Assembly (NCBI GenBank): GCA_903930725.1
Contig: CAIYZW010000577.1
Location: 1-24,404 of the forward strand
DNA: 24,404 nt
Source of the DNA: an uncultured Bacteroidota bacterium
GTDB taxonomy: Bacteria > Bacteroidota > Bacteroidia > Bacteroidales > 4484-276
Reading direction: 5' to 3'
The notes under the pieces were generated by a model. That model was not told where the DNA came from, searched no databases, and was given only the letters and a program-made list of their open reading frames with translations. Positions 6,838-16,400 of this stretch are shown piece by piece (the first letter of the stretch is position 1; each line of letters begins with the position of its first letter). Both the position numbers and the translations under genes were made by a program.

Positions 6838-7677
6838 CTATTTCACTGGGAAATACCCAACTTCAACCACAAGTTTTTGGCCTTCTGGTCCAAGAATCCA
6901 ATCCACAAATTTTTTGATATCACCGGTGGGGCGATTGGTGAGGTACATGTAAAGATAACGAGTTATAGGATATGTACCGGCTTTAATGTTTTCGGGTGTA
7001 GGTTCGTAGGCGGTGCTTTTATCATCTTTTTTTACAAGACAGTGTTTTACACCGGCAGCATAAGCAGCGCCGCCGTAACCAATTCCGAATTTGTCGTTTT
7101 TCACGGCATTTACAACGGCAGCAGTGCCAGGAAGGGTTTGACAATTAGCAGCATAATCGGCTTTTACAACGTTGTCTTTAAAAAACACATACGTTCCCGA
7201 ACTGTTTTCACGGCCATAAAGTTTGATGTCGGTATCCGGTCCACCAACCTCTTTCCAGTTTTTGATTGTACCTGCAAAAATCTTCCCTAATTGACTTACC
7301 GAAAGCTCCTTTACAGGATTAGTTTCATGTAAAAACACGGTAATACCATCTTTTGCACAAGGAATCTCAATACCGTAAGTATTGTATCTTTCCTTTAATT
7401 TATCCATTTCCGATTGCTTCAACGGGCGACTGGAATTGCAAATATCCGTTGAGCCATTGATAAGTGCTGAAATACCGGTACCTGAGCCACCGCCTGTAAC
7501 CTGGATGGCAACGTCGGTGTTGGTTTTCATGTAAACCTCTGCCCATTTTTGGGATAGAATTACCATTGTATCCGAACCTTTTACGGTAATTTTTTTTGGT
7601 GCCGGCATAAATGCCATGCCAAGTAAGGCAATCACAAGGATGCCTAATGTCATTTTGATGTTCTTCATCTTTTTCAT
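6838..7677 (-). CDS. pstS: PstS, periplasmic phosphate-binding protein
   Basis: 279 residues, exported (Lys-rich start and hydrophobic stretch to about residue 24, then mature ITVKGSDTM). It captures phosphate in the periplasm and passes it to PstCA. Ligand-binding segments of the PBP-like fold are visible: KGSDTM, GGGSGTGI, GRENSSGTY and PITRYLYMY. The protein is compact, as is usual for short PstS of Bacteroidota. No lipobox Cys is present, so it is probably soluble. The gene lies 37 bases after the porin gene and before a hairpin, consistent with co-transcription from the promoter upstream of the porin. Confidence 0.95.
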   Translation of the reverse strand: MKKMKNIKMTLGILVIALLGMAFMPAPKKITVKGSDTMVILSQKWAEVYMKTNTDVAIQVTGGGSGTGISALINGSTDICNSSRPLKQSEMDKLKERYNTYGIEIPCAKDGITVFLHETNPVKELSVSQLGKIFAGTIKNWKEVGGPDTDIKLYGRENSSGTYVFFKDNVVKADYAANCQTLPGTAAVVNAVKNDKFGIGYGGAAYAAGVKHCLVKKDDKSTAYEPTPENIKAGTYPITRYLYMYLTNRPTGDIKKFVDWILGPEGQKLVVEVGYFPVK

Positions 7678-7714
7678 TGATATTTCTTTTAAAAAATTAA
7701 TTATTAATCTTCGG

Positions 7715-9265
7715 TTAAAACTTCACCTGCACACGCAGTGTAAGCGTATTTTGATTTATTTTTTCGTTGTAATACATTGTTCCGGGAACGCCGTTAACTG
7801 TATAGTCGGTTTTTACATTACCAACGCCATTTGCGTCAACAACGCCAACTTTTTCGTTCATTGGCATTTCGTATCCAAGCATAAATTTAATGTTGTCGTT
7901 GTAATAATAGGAATATGCCAGAGTCAATGTACCGTAAGGAATATCGGCAGTTCCGCTTGATAGTTTATTGGAAGTTGTTGTTTTGGTTATTGTGTTAGTG
8001 CAAATAACTGGATCTGATCCGGAGTAAATTTTATCACTCGTCACTACATCCGGAACTTTTGCATCATACTTTGCTGTTCCAATTTCGTCGGCAGCCAGCT
8101 TTGTATTGGGGTTATAGTAATCGTAACGTACTGCCACCTGGTTTTTCTTACCAATGTTCTTATTCAGATAAACATAATATCCCGAAAAGTTTCTGCTGAT
8201 TGCAGGTGCGTAATTGTTTGATTTGAGCGTGGTTGAGGTAATTGTCAGCGTATCGCTTTTCAAAACTGAAGTTGTTGGCAAAGCAACGCTTCCTGAACTA
8301 ACGTAATAGCCTGGTGTCGAATTCACACCAAAAATGTATTCACCTTTAATAGCCAGACCGCCCAACAAATCAAGGTAGATCTGTGATTCCAAACCAACCC
8401 ATTGCTTTGGAACGCCTTTATCAATTTTGTCAAATGACTGATCGTAAGTATAATCTGATTTTAATGCATCTTTACTGTTGGCTTTAATCTGTCCGTAATA
8501 CCCATGAGCTCCAACTGACATACCGCCAAGGTTTCCAAACTTAAAGCCATAAGTTACACGACCCATGAAATCTTTATAATTGTCAAAATCGGTATTCTGA
8601 CCTACCGTGGAGGTATTGTCCCATTTGCCTGTTCCAAAATTGTAGGCAGGTGTACTGATGGAAATACCGTCGTTCCCGTTAAACAATGCTAACTGAACTT
8701 TTAGTGGAATATTTGGAGGAGCTATTTCCAATTTGGCTCCAATAGCACGCTCGTCAGGATAAATGGCACGAATCATACGTGACCTTTCGGGAACCTCGCG
8801 ATTGCTTGATGAATATTCGACTTCATAGTTGGGCCTGTTGAATTTACCTACCCACAAGGAGAATGTTTTAAACCATTTATCATTTGCAACAGCATAAGCG
8901 TCTTTGAGGGTAATGTTTCCAGGTATCAAATCCGGCTGTAACACAAAAGTAACTCCACTTACAGGCTCATAAGTAAATTTGATACGTGCCCTGCGTACAC
9001 TGAAAACGCTTGATGGATAAACATTTGGCGCTTCGAGATGCTGGTACTGAGCCTGGATGTAACCTGATAACTTGATCTTGGTGAGTTTTGAAAGATCGCC
9101 ATCTGAGGTTGTAAGTCTTTCCTCGAGGCCAAACACTTTGTCCTTCAAAGTTGTGACTTCGGCACCCAGAGAGTCGGTTTCGCTTTGAGCAGATGCTGTT
9201 TTAAATGAATAAATCATTATTAACAAAAATGCAAATTTAAAGATTTGTAACAATTTCCTTTTCAT
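7715..9265 (-). CDS. Outer-membrane phosphate-selective porin, OprO/OprP family
   Basis: 516 residues. The signal peptide ends at TASA-Q (about 26/27); a short heptad-like coiled coil follows (about 30-58), then a barrel starting IKLSGYIQAQYQ and ending with the terminal Phe needed for BAM-dependent insertion. FSVRRARIKFTYEP and LWVGKFNRPNYEVEYSSSNRE match the phosphate-porin family (porin O/P). The role is passage of phosphate or polyphosphate across the outer membrane to PstS. As the first gene of the operon it sets outer-membrane permeability together with the transporter. The middle of the barrel has Ser/Thr-rich segments that are probably long loops. Substrate specificity is inferred from family and context. 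Confidence 0.9.
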   Translation of the reverse strand: MKRKLLQIFKFAFLLIMIYSFKTASAQSETDSLGAEVTTLKDKVFGLEERLTTSDGDLSKLTKIKLSGYIQAQYQHLEAPNVYPSSVFSVRRARIKFTYEPVSGVTFVLQPDLIPGNITLKDAYAVANDKWFKTFSLWVGKFNRPNYEVEYSSSNREVPERSRMIRAIYPDERAIGAKLEIAPPNIPLKVQLALFNGNDGISISTPAYNFGTGKWDNTSTVGQNTDFDNYKDFMGRVTYGFKFGNLGGMSVGAHGYYGQIKANSKDALKSDYTYDQSFDKIDKGVPKQWVGLESQIYLDLLGGLAIKGEYIFGVNSTPGYYVSSGSVALPTTSVLKSDTLTITSTTLKSNNYAPAISRNFSGYYVYLNKNIGKKNQVAVRYDYYNPNTKLAADEIGTAKYDAKVPDVVTSDKIYSGSDPVICTNTITKTTTSNKLSSGTADIPYGTLTLAYSYYYNDNIKFMLGYEMPMNEKVGVVDANGVGNVKTDYTVNGVPGTMYYNEKINQNTLTLRVQVKF

Positions 9266-9289
9266 ATTTTTAATTTTAAATTAGTGCGG

Positions 9290-9317
9290 CAAAAGTAGAT
9301 AGATGAATACAGGCCAA
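9290..9317 (-). promoter_or_regulatory. Candidate Bacteroidota-type promoter of the porin-pst operon
   Basis: On the minus strand TACTTTTG (9297-9290) matches the -7 consensus TAnnTTTG of the Bacteroidota primary sigma factor. TTG (9317-9315) stands 17 bases upstream as a -33 candidate. The element lies about 25 bases before the porin ATG, which leaves a short leader. No start site has been measured. Confidence 0.55.
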
Positions 9318-9356
9318 TGTTAAATCAACATTATTTTGATATTAAGTATTTGTTAA
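9318..9356 (-). promoter_or_regulatory. Phased TGTTAA-like repeats, candidate PhoB/PhoP operator
   Basis: On the plus strand TGTTAA occurs at 9318 and 9351 and TATTAA at 9340, i.e. at spacings of 22 and 11 bases, just upstream of the candidate -33 element. On the minus strand this reads TTAACA-N5-TTAATA, resembling direct-repeat Pho boxes, which have 11-bp periodicity. The position fits activation of a phosphate-starvation promoter. AT-rich background could produce it by chance. Confidence 0.4.
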
Positions 9357-9628
9357 GAATTTCCCAAATTTGAGGAGAGACAAACTTCTAAGTTGCTGTG
9401 AATACTTGTTTTAAATTAAAATTTCATTAGATAGTAAAGTAATTACCAATTATTGCAATTGGAATTACGCTGACTAAATTCATTCCTTTTTCATTGCAGG
9501 ATTTTCGATTTAATTCTACATAAATTAGGCTTTTAACCTGTAAAGTTAACTTTTTAGTAATGTTTTCTTAATATCCTCACAAACTTAATGAACGTCCTTT
9601 GCAAAAAGTTATCCTAAATATCATTGTT
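9357..9628. other. AT-rich intergenic DNA between divergent porin and sigma genes
   Basis: The remainder of the gene-free stretch between the divergent porin and sigma genes is AT-rich and holds no open frame with family features, no hairpin terminator and no RNA gene that I can recognise. A weak TAACTTTT (9547-9554) resembles a -7 element for the sigma gene but lacks a good -33 partner. Confidence 0.4.
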
Positions 9629-10492
9629 ATGGAAAAGATTTTTATTTCACAGGAAATCACGCGGAAAGAGTCCATGGCCACCATTTTATATCTTAAGGAG
9701 ATCGGGAGATTTTCATTGATAAATGCTGAAGAGGAGGTAGTTCTAATAAAGAAAATAAGGGAAGGTGATGAATATTCCCGGACGAGGTTGATTTCAGCAA
9801 ATCTTCGCTTTGTGGTTTCGATAGCAAAAAAATACCAGGACCGTGGATTCACCCTCAGTGACCTGATTAGTGAAGGAAATTTCGGTTTAATTGAAGCGGC
9901 TTATAAATTTGATGAAACCAGGGGATTCAAGTTCATTACTTTTGCTGTTTGGTGGATACGGCAATCCATTTTGCGATCTATTATCGAAAAGGCTAATACT
10001 ATCAGGGTGCCCGCGTTTAAAGTCTGGATGAACGCGAAGATCAGGAAAATTAATGCACAGTTTGAACAAGAAAATCACCGGTTACCATCACACTACGAAA
10101 TAGCAGGATTGCTAACAACTGACGAAAGCGAAATCGTTGATACAATTCTTAGCAACAGCGAAAGCCTTTCGATGGAAACCCCAATGGATTATCATAACAA
10201 TGCTACCCTTTACGACACGCTGGAAGATAAAAACACACTTCAGCCTGATCATGCATTAATTTATGAGTCGCTGAAAACTGAAATCAAACGTTCGTTGAAA
10301 CTCCTCCCACATAAGGAGGCAAGAATACTCGAGCTTTATTACGGATTGGACGGAAATCCGGAACACTCGATTAATTCTCTCAGCCAAATGTTTAACATGT
10401 CGGACGAAAGAATCCGACAGCTTAAAGAAAACGGGCTTAAAAGGCTTCGCAAAAATAAAGCCCATCCAAACCTGGCGACGTTTTTATCATAA
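9629..10492 (+). CDS. Divergent RpoD-like sigma-70 family factor (group 2 type)
   Basis: From ATG 9629 the product has 287 residues, the same size as the Bacteroidota primary sigma factor, and starts MEKIFISQEITRKES in register with it; the alternative upstream TTG at 9599 adds ten non-conserved residues. Region 1.2 (YLKEIGRFSLINAEEEV), region 2 (ANLRFVVSIAKKYQDRG, LISEGNFGLIEAAYKFD, FKFITFAVWWIRQSIL), region 3 and a helix-turn-helix region 4.2 (MSDERIRQLKENGLKRLR) are all present. Several positions conserved in the primary factor differ: region 3.0 has RVPAFKVWMNAKI instead of a RLP-type motif, and the recognition helix has Asp where housekeeping factors have Arg (TRER becomes SDER). This looks like a paralogue with shifted promoter preference. 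It is transcribed away from the phosphate operon and convergent with the surface-protein cluster; its targets are unknown. Confidence 0.9.
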   Translation: MEKIFISQEITRKESMATILYLKEIGRFSLINAEEEVVLIKKIREGDEYSRTRLISANLRFVVSIAKKYQDRGFTLSDLISEGNFGLIEAAYKFDETRGFKFITFAVWWIRQSILRSIIEKANTIRVPAFKVWMNAKIRKINAQFEQENHRLPSHYEIAGLLTTDESEIVDTILSNSESLSMETPMDYHNNATLYDTLEDKNTLQPDHALIYESLKTEIKRSLKLLPHKEARILELYYGLDGNPEHSINSLSQMFNMSDERIRQLKENGLKRLRKNKAHPNLATFLS

Positions 10493-10512
10493 TACGGCTG
10501 ATTTATAAATGC

Positions 10513-10548
10513 AAAAGGCTGCCCCAAATAATACGGGACAGCCTTTTT
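10513..10548. terminator. Bidirectional intrinsic terminator
   Basis: AAAAGGCTGCCCC (10513-10525) pairs with GGGACAGCCTTTT (10535-10547), with one mismatch, around a nine-base loop. The flanking A and T runs make it work on both strands, fitting its place between the convergent sigma gene and the last gene of the surface-protein operon. Confidence 0.8.
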
Positions 10549-10580
10549 GTAAAGCACAAACTATCAATTTTCCCTAACTT

Positions 10581-12644
10581 TTACTTATAAAACTTTTGAG
10601 TAATCACCTGACCATTTGTGGTAAGGCGAACTATTAAAATGCCTCTCCGTCCGCTGATATTGACTTTTTGTAAGTCAATCAGGCTTAGTAAATCTTGTTG
10701 GAGTTTTCGTCCCATTAAATCATAAATCTCGAGGTTAACAGATTGGGGTGACTGAATCTGGTTTCTGATGATTAAATCGTTTCCAGACAATTGCATGCTG
10801 AGGTTGTTTGTTTTTTGCAATTCATCAACGCCCACCGGCGAAAAGAATAAATTAAAGCGGGCAGGCTCATCGTTGGTTGTTGCGCTAAATGAATAGGTAA
10901 AATCCTGAACATCGGCCCGCATATCAATTTCATCAGCTGGAAAAGCGACACCCAAACCCAAATCCTGCAAAACAATGGGGGTATTTTGGTTGAAAGAATC
11001 TACGTTTTTGAGGCGCAGGTAGTAAGTACCGGCAGAAGCAGGCACGAATCCCAAAGCTACCGAAGGAATATTTTCGCCCGACAAAGGCCTTACATCAATG
11101 GCCATTTTTTCGACGTTACCACCCTCGAGCATCGAATAGGCCACAGTAGTTCCGTTGGTGCCGGCTAATTTGTAAGCATCATATTCTGGGTCAAAAGCTG
11201 CGGTTGCTTCAGGTGAAGCCTGATAAAAAATCACATCGTCAACCTCGCCAGGAGTTCCACCTTCGAGCTTTCCAAATTCGATGGTAAGCACATTTTCCAA
11301 ATTCCGGGTTTCTTTATAAAAAGGCAGGCCACTGTGGAGGCGGGCATTATTTGGGATAGTAATTTGAGGATTGTTGCCCGTAGCTTTTACAAAAAATCCC
11401 TGCATAGCAGGCAAAATTCCATCGGTGATGTCGCCCATAAAACCGTTCCAGACACGATACCGTGTTTTATCCCAAACATAAATAGCCTTACCAACATTCT
11501 GGAAATCCCAATCTCCCAAAAGCCATTCAATGGCTGAAGGATACGGATTACAAACCAGGTTTAGTCCGGCTGTTTCAATATTTCCGGTGTTTGCATTCGA
11601 AAGACTAACTATAATATTTCCCTGATGAAGATTGTTTCCTTCAAAGACGGCAGTTGTATTTCCGGTTAAATCAACTTTATAACCTTTGGCGTTTTCCATC
11701 AGCGAACCTGCGGCCAGGGGACCAAAAGAGGCCGAAGTTTCGTCCCATGAACTTACCGGGGCTGTATTAAAAACATTGGTGGTTTCGTTTGCAAGAGGAG
11801 CGCCGGTTAAATGGGAGCCTGCCAACATAAATTGTTCGATGGCGTAGTTGCCTGCCCCCGAAACAACTTTATCAACAATGACAGAACCGCTCCCGGTCTC
11901 GTTTGAAACCACCTGAAGCAGACCATTGTTTGTTAAAGTGTCGGCAACGGAGAGCGAGTTGAGTGGCATAATTTTAACAGTTGCACCATCCATAATTTCC
12001 ATTTTTCGTGAGGTGGCCACAGCATTTTGAACCGTTACAGAGCCTGATTGGATAACTGCCACCGATTCGATAGTAGGAATTCCCGCTGACCAGTTGTTTA
12101 AAGTATTCCAGTCGCCGTTACCATTCCAGTTGGTTGTATTTTGGTTTGGCGCCGGAATAACCATCCCATCAAAATAATCAACCTGCAAAGTGATAAAATT
12201 AAAGCCCGGGTCGAGATGAACAAACAGACTTGTTGTTTCGTCGAACTCGAGTGAACTTTCGCCTCCGTTGTAAGTAAAAACAATATCGAAAAGTTTTGCT
12301 TCATCAGGAACCGAAACATTGTTTACAAAAGTGGGTTCGGCCCAGTTGCACGAAAAGCGGTTAAGTGTTGCGCCTGGATTTGAAAAAAACCATTCTTGTT
12401 TTGGCATCAGACTATTTACGTTTACAATACTGTCGAAAGTGAGTGCGCTGTTATTAAAAGCAATGTAAAATTCGATGGCCACAACGGTTGATGTGTCAGT
12501 ATTAAAACCTGATAACAAAACAGGCACACTGATTTGTGAACCAACTTCGGCATGAATGACCGAAGGAATAATCTCAACTTTTTTTTGAGCAAACGAAGCC
12601 AGGACGCTGCCTAACATTATAAAAAGTACGATCAGATATTTCAT
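10581..12644 (-). CDS. Secreted cohesin-domain protein with T9SS sorting domain (687 aa)
   Basis: Signal peptide 1-20 (ends ASFAQ). Residues about 22-165 are a cohesin-like beta-sandwich: KVEIIPSVIHAEVGSQISV, then AIEFYIAFNNSALTF, EWFFSN, RFSCNWAEP, AKLFDIVF and FVHLD, the same landmarks as in the two neighbouring genes. A GNGDWNTLNNWSAGIP module (about 174-190) opens a long beta-rich stretch, which includes PAMQGFFVKATG and is related to the 800-residue protein of this cluster. The last 75-80 residues are a type A T9SS sorting domain (LEIYDLMGRKLQQ, then ILIVRLTTNGQVITQKFYK). The protein should cross the outer membrane through the Por apparatus and be fixed to the surface. It is the last gene of the operon, 30 bases after the 240-residue gene and followed by a strong terminator. 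Ligand unknown. Confidence 0.85.
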   Translation of the reverse strand: MKYLIVLFIMLGSVLASFAQKKVEIIPSVIHAEVGSQISVPVLLSGFNTDTSTVVAIEFYIAFNNSALTFDSIVNVNSLMPKQEWFFSNPGATLNRFSCNWAEPTFVNNVSVPDEAKLFDIVFTYNGGESSLEFDETTSLFVHLDPGFNFITLQVDYFDGMVIPAPNQNTTNWNGNGDWNTLNNWSAGIPTIESVAVIQSGSVTVQNAVATSRKMEIMDGATVKIMPLNSLSVADTLTNNGLLQVVSNETGSGSVIVDKVVSGAGNYAIEQFMLAGSHLTGAPLANETTNVFNTAPVSSWDETSASFGPLAAGSLMENAKGYKVDLTGNTTAVFEGNNLHQGNIIVSLSNANTGNIETAGLNLVCNPYPSAIEWLLGDWDFQNVGKAIYVWDKTRYRVWNGFMGDITDGILPAMQGFFVKATGNNPQITIPNNARLHSGLPFYKETRNLENVLTIEFGKLEGGTPGEVDDVIFYQASPEATAAFDPEYDAYKLAGTNGTTVAYSMLEGGNVEKMAIDVRPLSGENIPSVALGFVPASAGTYYLRLKNVDSFNQNTPIVLQDLGLGVAFPADEIDMRADVQDFTYSFSATTNDEPARFNLFFSPVGVDELQKTNNLSMQLSGNDLIIRNQIQSPQSVNLEIYDLMGRKLQQDLLSLIDLQKVNISGRRGILIVRLTTNGQVITQKFYK

Positions 12645-12674
12645 GTTTAATAGTAAATTAATGTATTTGTCGAA

Positions 12675-13397
12675 TTAGTAAATTAGAACTTTTCTTACAG
12701 TTTCATCATACTTATTGGTAACCCGGACAATAAAAATTCCGGTGTTATTTACAGGAATATAATGTTCGCCTGAACCTTCAAGCACAGCGCTTACAATGCT
12801 TTGGCCCATTAAATTGGTAACCGTGAGCTGGCCTTCGATATTCCGTATTACGAGCATTTTGTTACCGGTAGCCAGGAAGTAATTTTCCTGCTTTTGCTCT
12901 TCAAGGCCAACATTAATCTGAACATAACCATTGGTAAAATCCACAGGAACCGTAATAAAGTTAACTCCATCAATATGAACAAAAATGCTTGCTAATGAAT
13001 CAAAATCAAGGACAGTTTGACCATCCATACATAAAAATTTAAGATCGAAAAGCACGGTCCCTGTTGGGATGTTTACATTTTGAAGCGTGGGTTCGGCCCA
13101 GTTACAGGCAAACCTGTTTAACGCTGGCGAAGGATTTGAATAAAACCATTGTGAAACTGGCAAGAGTGGCGAAAAATTAGTTACGCCTGTGTACGATAAA
13201 ACGCTGTTGTCGAAATCAATGTAAAACTCGATGGCACCTAACGAAGTGGTTTCGGTGTCGAATTCCGAAGCCACCACCGAAACAGTAATTACCTGACCGG
13301 TTACACCCGGAATAATCCCGGGAACGATTTCAACTTTTTGCGCTACAGCCGAAAAAGCCATGAAGGCGAAAGCAATTATTGTGAACAATTTTTTCAT
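12675..13397 (-). CDS. Minimal single-cohesin T9SS surface protein (240 aa)
   Basis: Signal peptide 1-20 (ends SAVAQ). One cohesin-like domain fills about 21-160: KVEIVPGIIPGVTGQVITVS, GAIEFYIDFDNSVLSY, QWFYSNPSPALNRFACNWAEP, TVLFDLKF, IFVHIDG and a closing FTNGYVQI strand. A type A T9SS tail follows directly (about 165-240, TVTNLMGQSIVSAVLE and GIFIVRVTNKYDETVRKVLIY). There is no other module, so this is essentially a cell-surface cohesin, like an anchoring cohesin in a cellulosome system. It resembles repeat 8 of the upstream 1293-residue protein closely, down to RFACNWVEP/ RFACNWAEP, and may have arisen by duplication of the end of that gene. It sits 38 bases after it and 30 bases before the 687-residue gene. 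Confidence 0.85.
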   Translation of the reverse strand: MKKLFTIIAFAFMAFSAVAQKVEIVPGIIPGVTGQVITVSVVASEFDTETTSLGAIEFYIDFDNSVLSYTGVTNFSPLLPVSQWFYSNPSPALNRFACNWAEPTLQNVNIPTGTVLFDLKFLCMDGQTVLDFDSLASIFVHIDGVNFITVPVDFTNGYVQINVGLEEQKQENYFLATGNKMLVIRNIEGQLTVTNLMGQSIVSAVLEGSGEHYIPVNNTGIFIVRVTNKYDETVRKVLIY

Positions 13398-13435
13398 TTG
13401 AATAATTATTTATGTGTGATTATTTGATTTCAGGA

Positions 13436-16400
13436 TTATTTGATGAAGATTTTGGCGGAATAAATCTGGCGGTTTTCGTCAATTACGCTGATGAGATAAA
13501 TGCCTTGTTGCAGCAATTCGATTTCATTTGTCACGGAAGTTAAATCTTTAAAAGCAACCAACTGCCCGGTCAAATTGAAAATCCGTGCAACTCCGCCTGT
13601 ATGTTCGACAAATAGATGGCGGTTTACAACCCTGATGTTTAAATCTTCGGCAGCAGGATTTTCGATATTGTCAGGAAGGACAATTACGTAACCATCGCTG
13701 AAATCAACCGTCAATTCAACAAGGTTTGATTGTTGGTCAACATGAACAAATACGTTGGCAGGCTCATCAAAAGCCAGTGCTGTTTCGTTTGCCAGACAAA
13801 GGAATTTTACCTCAAAAATTGTCGTGCTATCAGGGATTGACAAGTTTTGAAGTGTTGGCTCCACCCAGTTGCAGGCAAAACGGTTCGAGTCGGGTTGCAT
13901 CACATTGAAAATCCATTGCGCCTGTGGCATCAAAGGATTAAAGTTGGCAACACCCTGATATTGCAGCACGGTTTTATCGAAATCAAAGTAAAATTCTGCT
14001 GCTGTAATTGTGGTGGTGTCGCTGTTGAAACCAAAAAACACCACCGGAACATTGATGATATTTCCGGAAATCTCAGAAATTGTTTCAGGAATAATTTTAA
14101 CCTTACAATTAACCGGAATTGTAATCTCTGTAATATCGGCTGTGGCATTTCCTAAATTGGCGGTAAGCTGAGTTTGCCCCGTACCTTGCTGATGGGTAAA
14201 AACACAGTTGGTCGAATCAAAATCAAGTGGACTGACTCCAACTTCCAAGCCCTGAAAAACCAATTCAAAAAGTGGGGTATTATTAGGGATTTGAAGATTA
14301 TTTCCTGAAGGACTTTCCCAAACACACAACATCCTGCTCTGAGCCGGTTCATAAGTAATCGTCCATTCTTCCTGTGGCAACAAAGGGCTGAAAGCTGTTG
14401 CCGATTCAAAACCAATAATCTCATCCTGAAAATTAAGAGCAAGTTCAATTTTTGAGAGCGATGAAATATTTTCGCTAAATCCTGAAATTTGCAAAGGAAC
14501 ATTGAACGACAAGCCGGGATGTGAAACAAAATAATCCGGAACAATGGCCACAAGACCCGGCGGCGGTGTTGGCAATTCCTCGACCACGGCCAACGCATCA
14601 CCAAAATTGGCAGTTATTTGCTGGTTGGTTCCGTTTATCCGATGAATGAAATAACTTGGTATAGAATCGAAATGAAGAACACTTTGGCCAACTGCCGTAG
14701 CTTTAAACAAAAGTTCAAAAAGTGTTGTATTATCAGGAATAGAAACGTTTTGTGAGGTTGGTTCGTCCCAGGTGAAAACCATCCGGCTTTGCCCGGCTTC
14801 GTAATTTATAGTCCATTCACCGGCTGGTAAAAGATTATTGAAATTTAATACAGTTTGATAATCCAGAATATTATTGTCGAACTCCAGAACCAGTTCCATA
14901 TCAGAGAGTGAGCTGTTTTCCTGTCCAAATCCTGAAACAACAAAAGGCACCGAAATCAATGAATCTGGATTGGTAAGGAAGTTTTCGGGAATAATTTTTA
15001 CAAGGCCGGGAGGAGGTGTGGGCAATTCCACGACTACGGCCAATGCATCACCAAAATTTGATGTTGTTTGTTGGTTTGTCCCGTTTATCAGATGAATAAA
15101 ACCACTCGAAATGGAATCGAAATGAAGAACGCTTTGGCCGATGGCCGTTGCTTTAAATACAAGTTCAAAAAGTGTTGTATTATCAGGAATCGAAAGGTTT
15201 TGCGAACTTGTCTCGTCCCAGGAGCAAACCATCCGGCTTTGCCCGCTTTCATAATTTATCATCCATTCGCCGGCAGGTAAAAGCGTACTGAAATTCCCGG
15301 TGGTTTGATATTCCAAAATTGAGTTGTCGAACTCCAGAACCAGCTCCATATCAGAGAGTGAGCTGTTTTCCTGTCCAAATCCTGAAACAACAAAAGGCAC
15401 CGAAATTAAAGAATCGGGATTGGTGAGGAAGTTTTCGGGAACTATTTTAACAAGGCCGGGAGGCGGAAGCGGAATTTCGATAACTTCAACCGTGGCACCA
15501 CCAAAATTTGCAGTGATTTGCTGCTGGCTGCCAATTAATTGATGAATGAAAATGCAGGTTGTCGAGTCAAATTCAACTGCACTCATTCCCAAATCTGAAG
15601 CTTTAAAAACAAGTTCAAAAATGGTGGTATTATCAGCGATGGCAATATTTTCCATCAAAGGTTCTTCCCAATTGCAAATGAGCCGGCTAAGTACCTGGTC
15701 GTAAGTAATATTCCATTGCCCCTCTGGTAAAATCTCGCCAAAAGCAGTTGCACTTTGAAAGTTCAGGATATTATCGTCAAAATTAATAACAAGTTGCATT
15801 TCGGATAGGGAAGAATTTTCTTCACCAAAACCCGAAAGCACGATAGGCAAATAAACAAGCGTGTCGGGATTGATGACGAAATATTCAGGATTTATTTCGA
15901 CAAAACCAGGCAAAGGAACCGTCCAATCGTAAACTTGTACCTGGGCTGAATTATAATTTGCTGTAAAAGGAATTGAATAACCCATAAATTGATGGTGATA
16001 ATAGGCTGACACCGCATCAAAATTTAGGGTTGTATTTCCAACTACCAGCGCTTTATAGGCTATTTCGAAGAGTTTAGTATTTTCAGGAATCACCAGGTTT
16101 TGGTATGTAGGCATATTCCATGTGCAGGTCAATTTGCTAGAAGTTGGGTTGTAATTTATTGACCATTCATCCGCAGGCAAAAGTTCATCAAAAGCCAACA
16201 CCGTGAGGTATTCGAGTATTTGATTATCAAAATCAATACTTATCTCAAAATCAGAAAGTGAGGAATTTTCGCTTCCAAAACCTGACATAAAAACCGGAAC
16301 TATGATAACCGAATCGTTGTAGGTTACGAATAAATCAGGCGTAAATTCAATGGTTCCAGGTGGTGGGTTCGGAAGGGCAAAAATTTCGACTTCCGCACTT

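Noticed and set aside
9599..9628. TTG at 9599 as the start of the sigma factor
   Set aside because: The ten added residues do not align with other sigma factors, while ATG 9629 gives the standard N-terminus and length.
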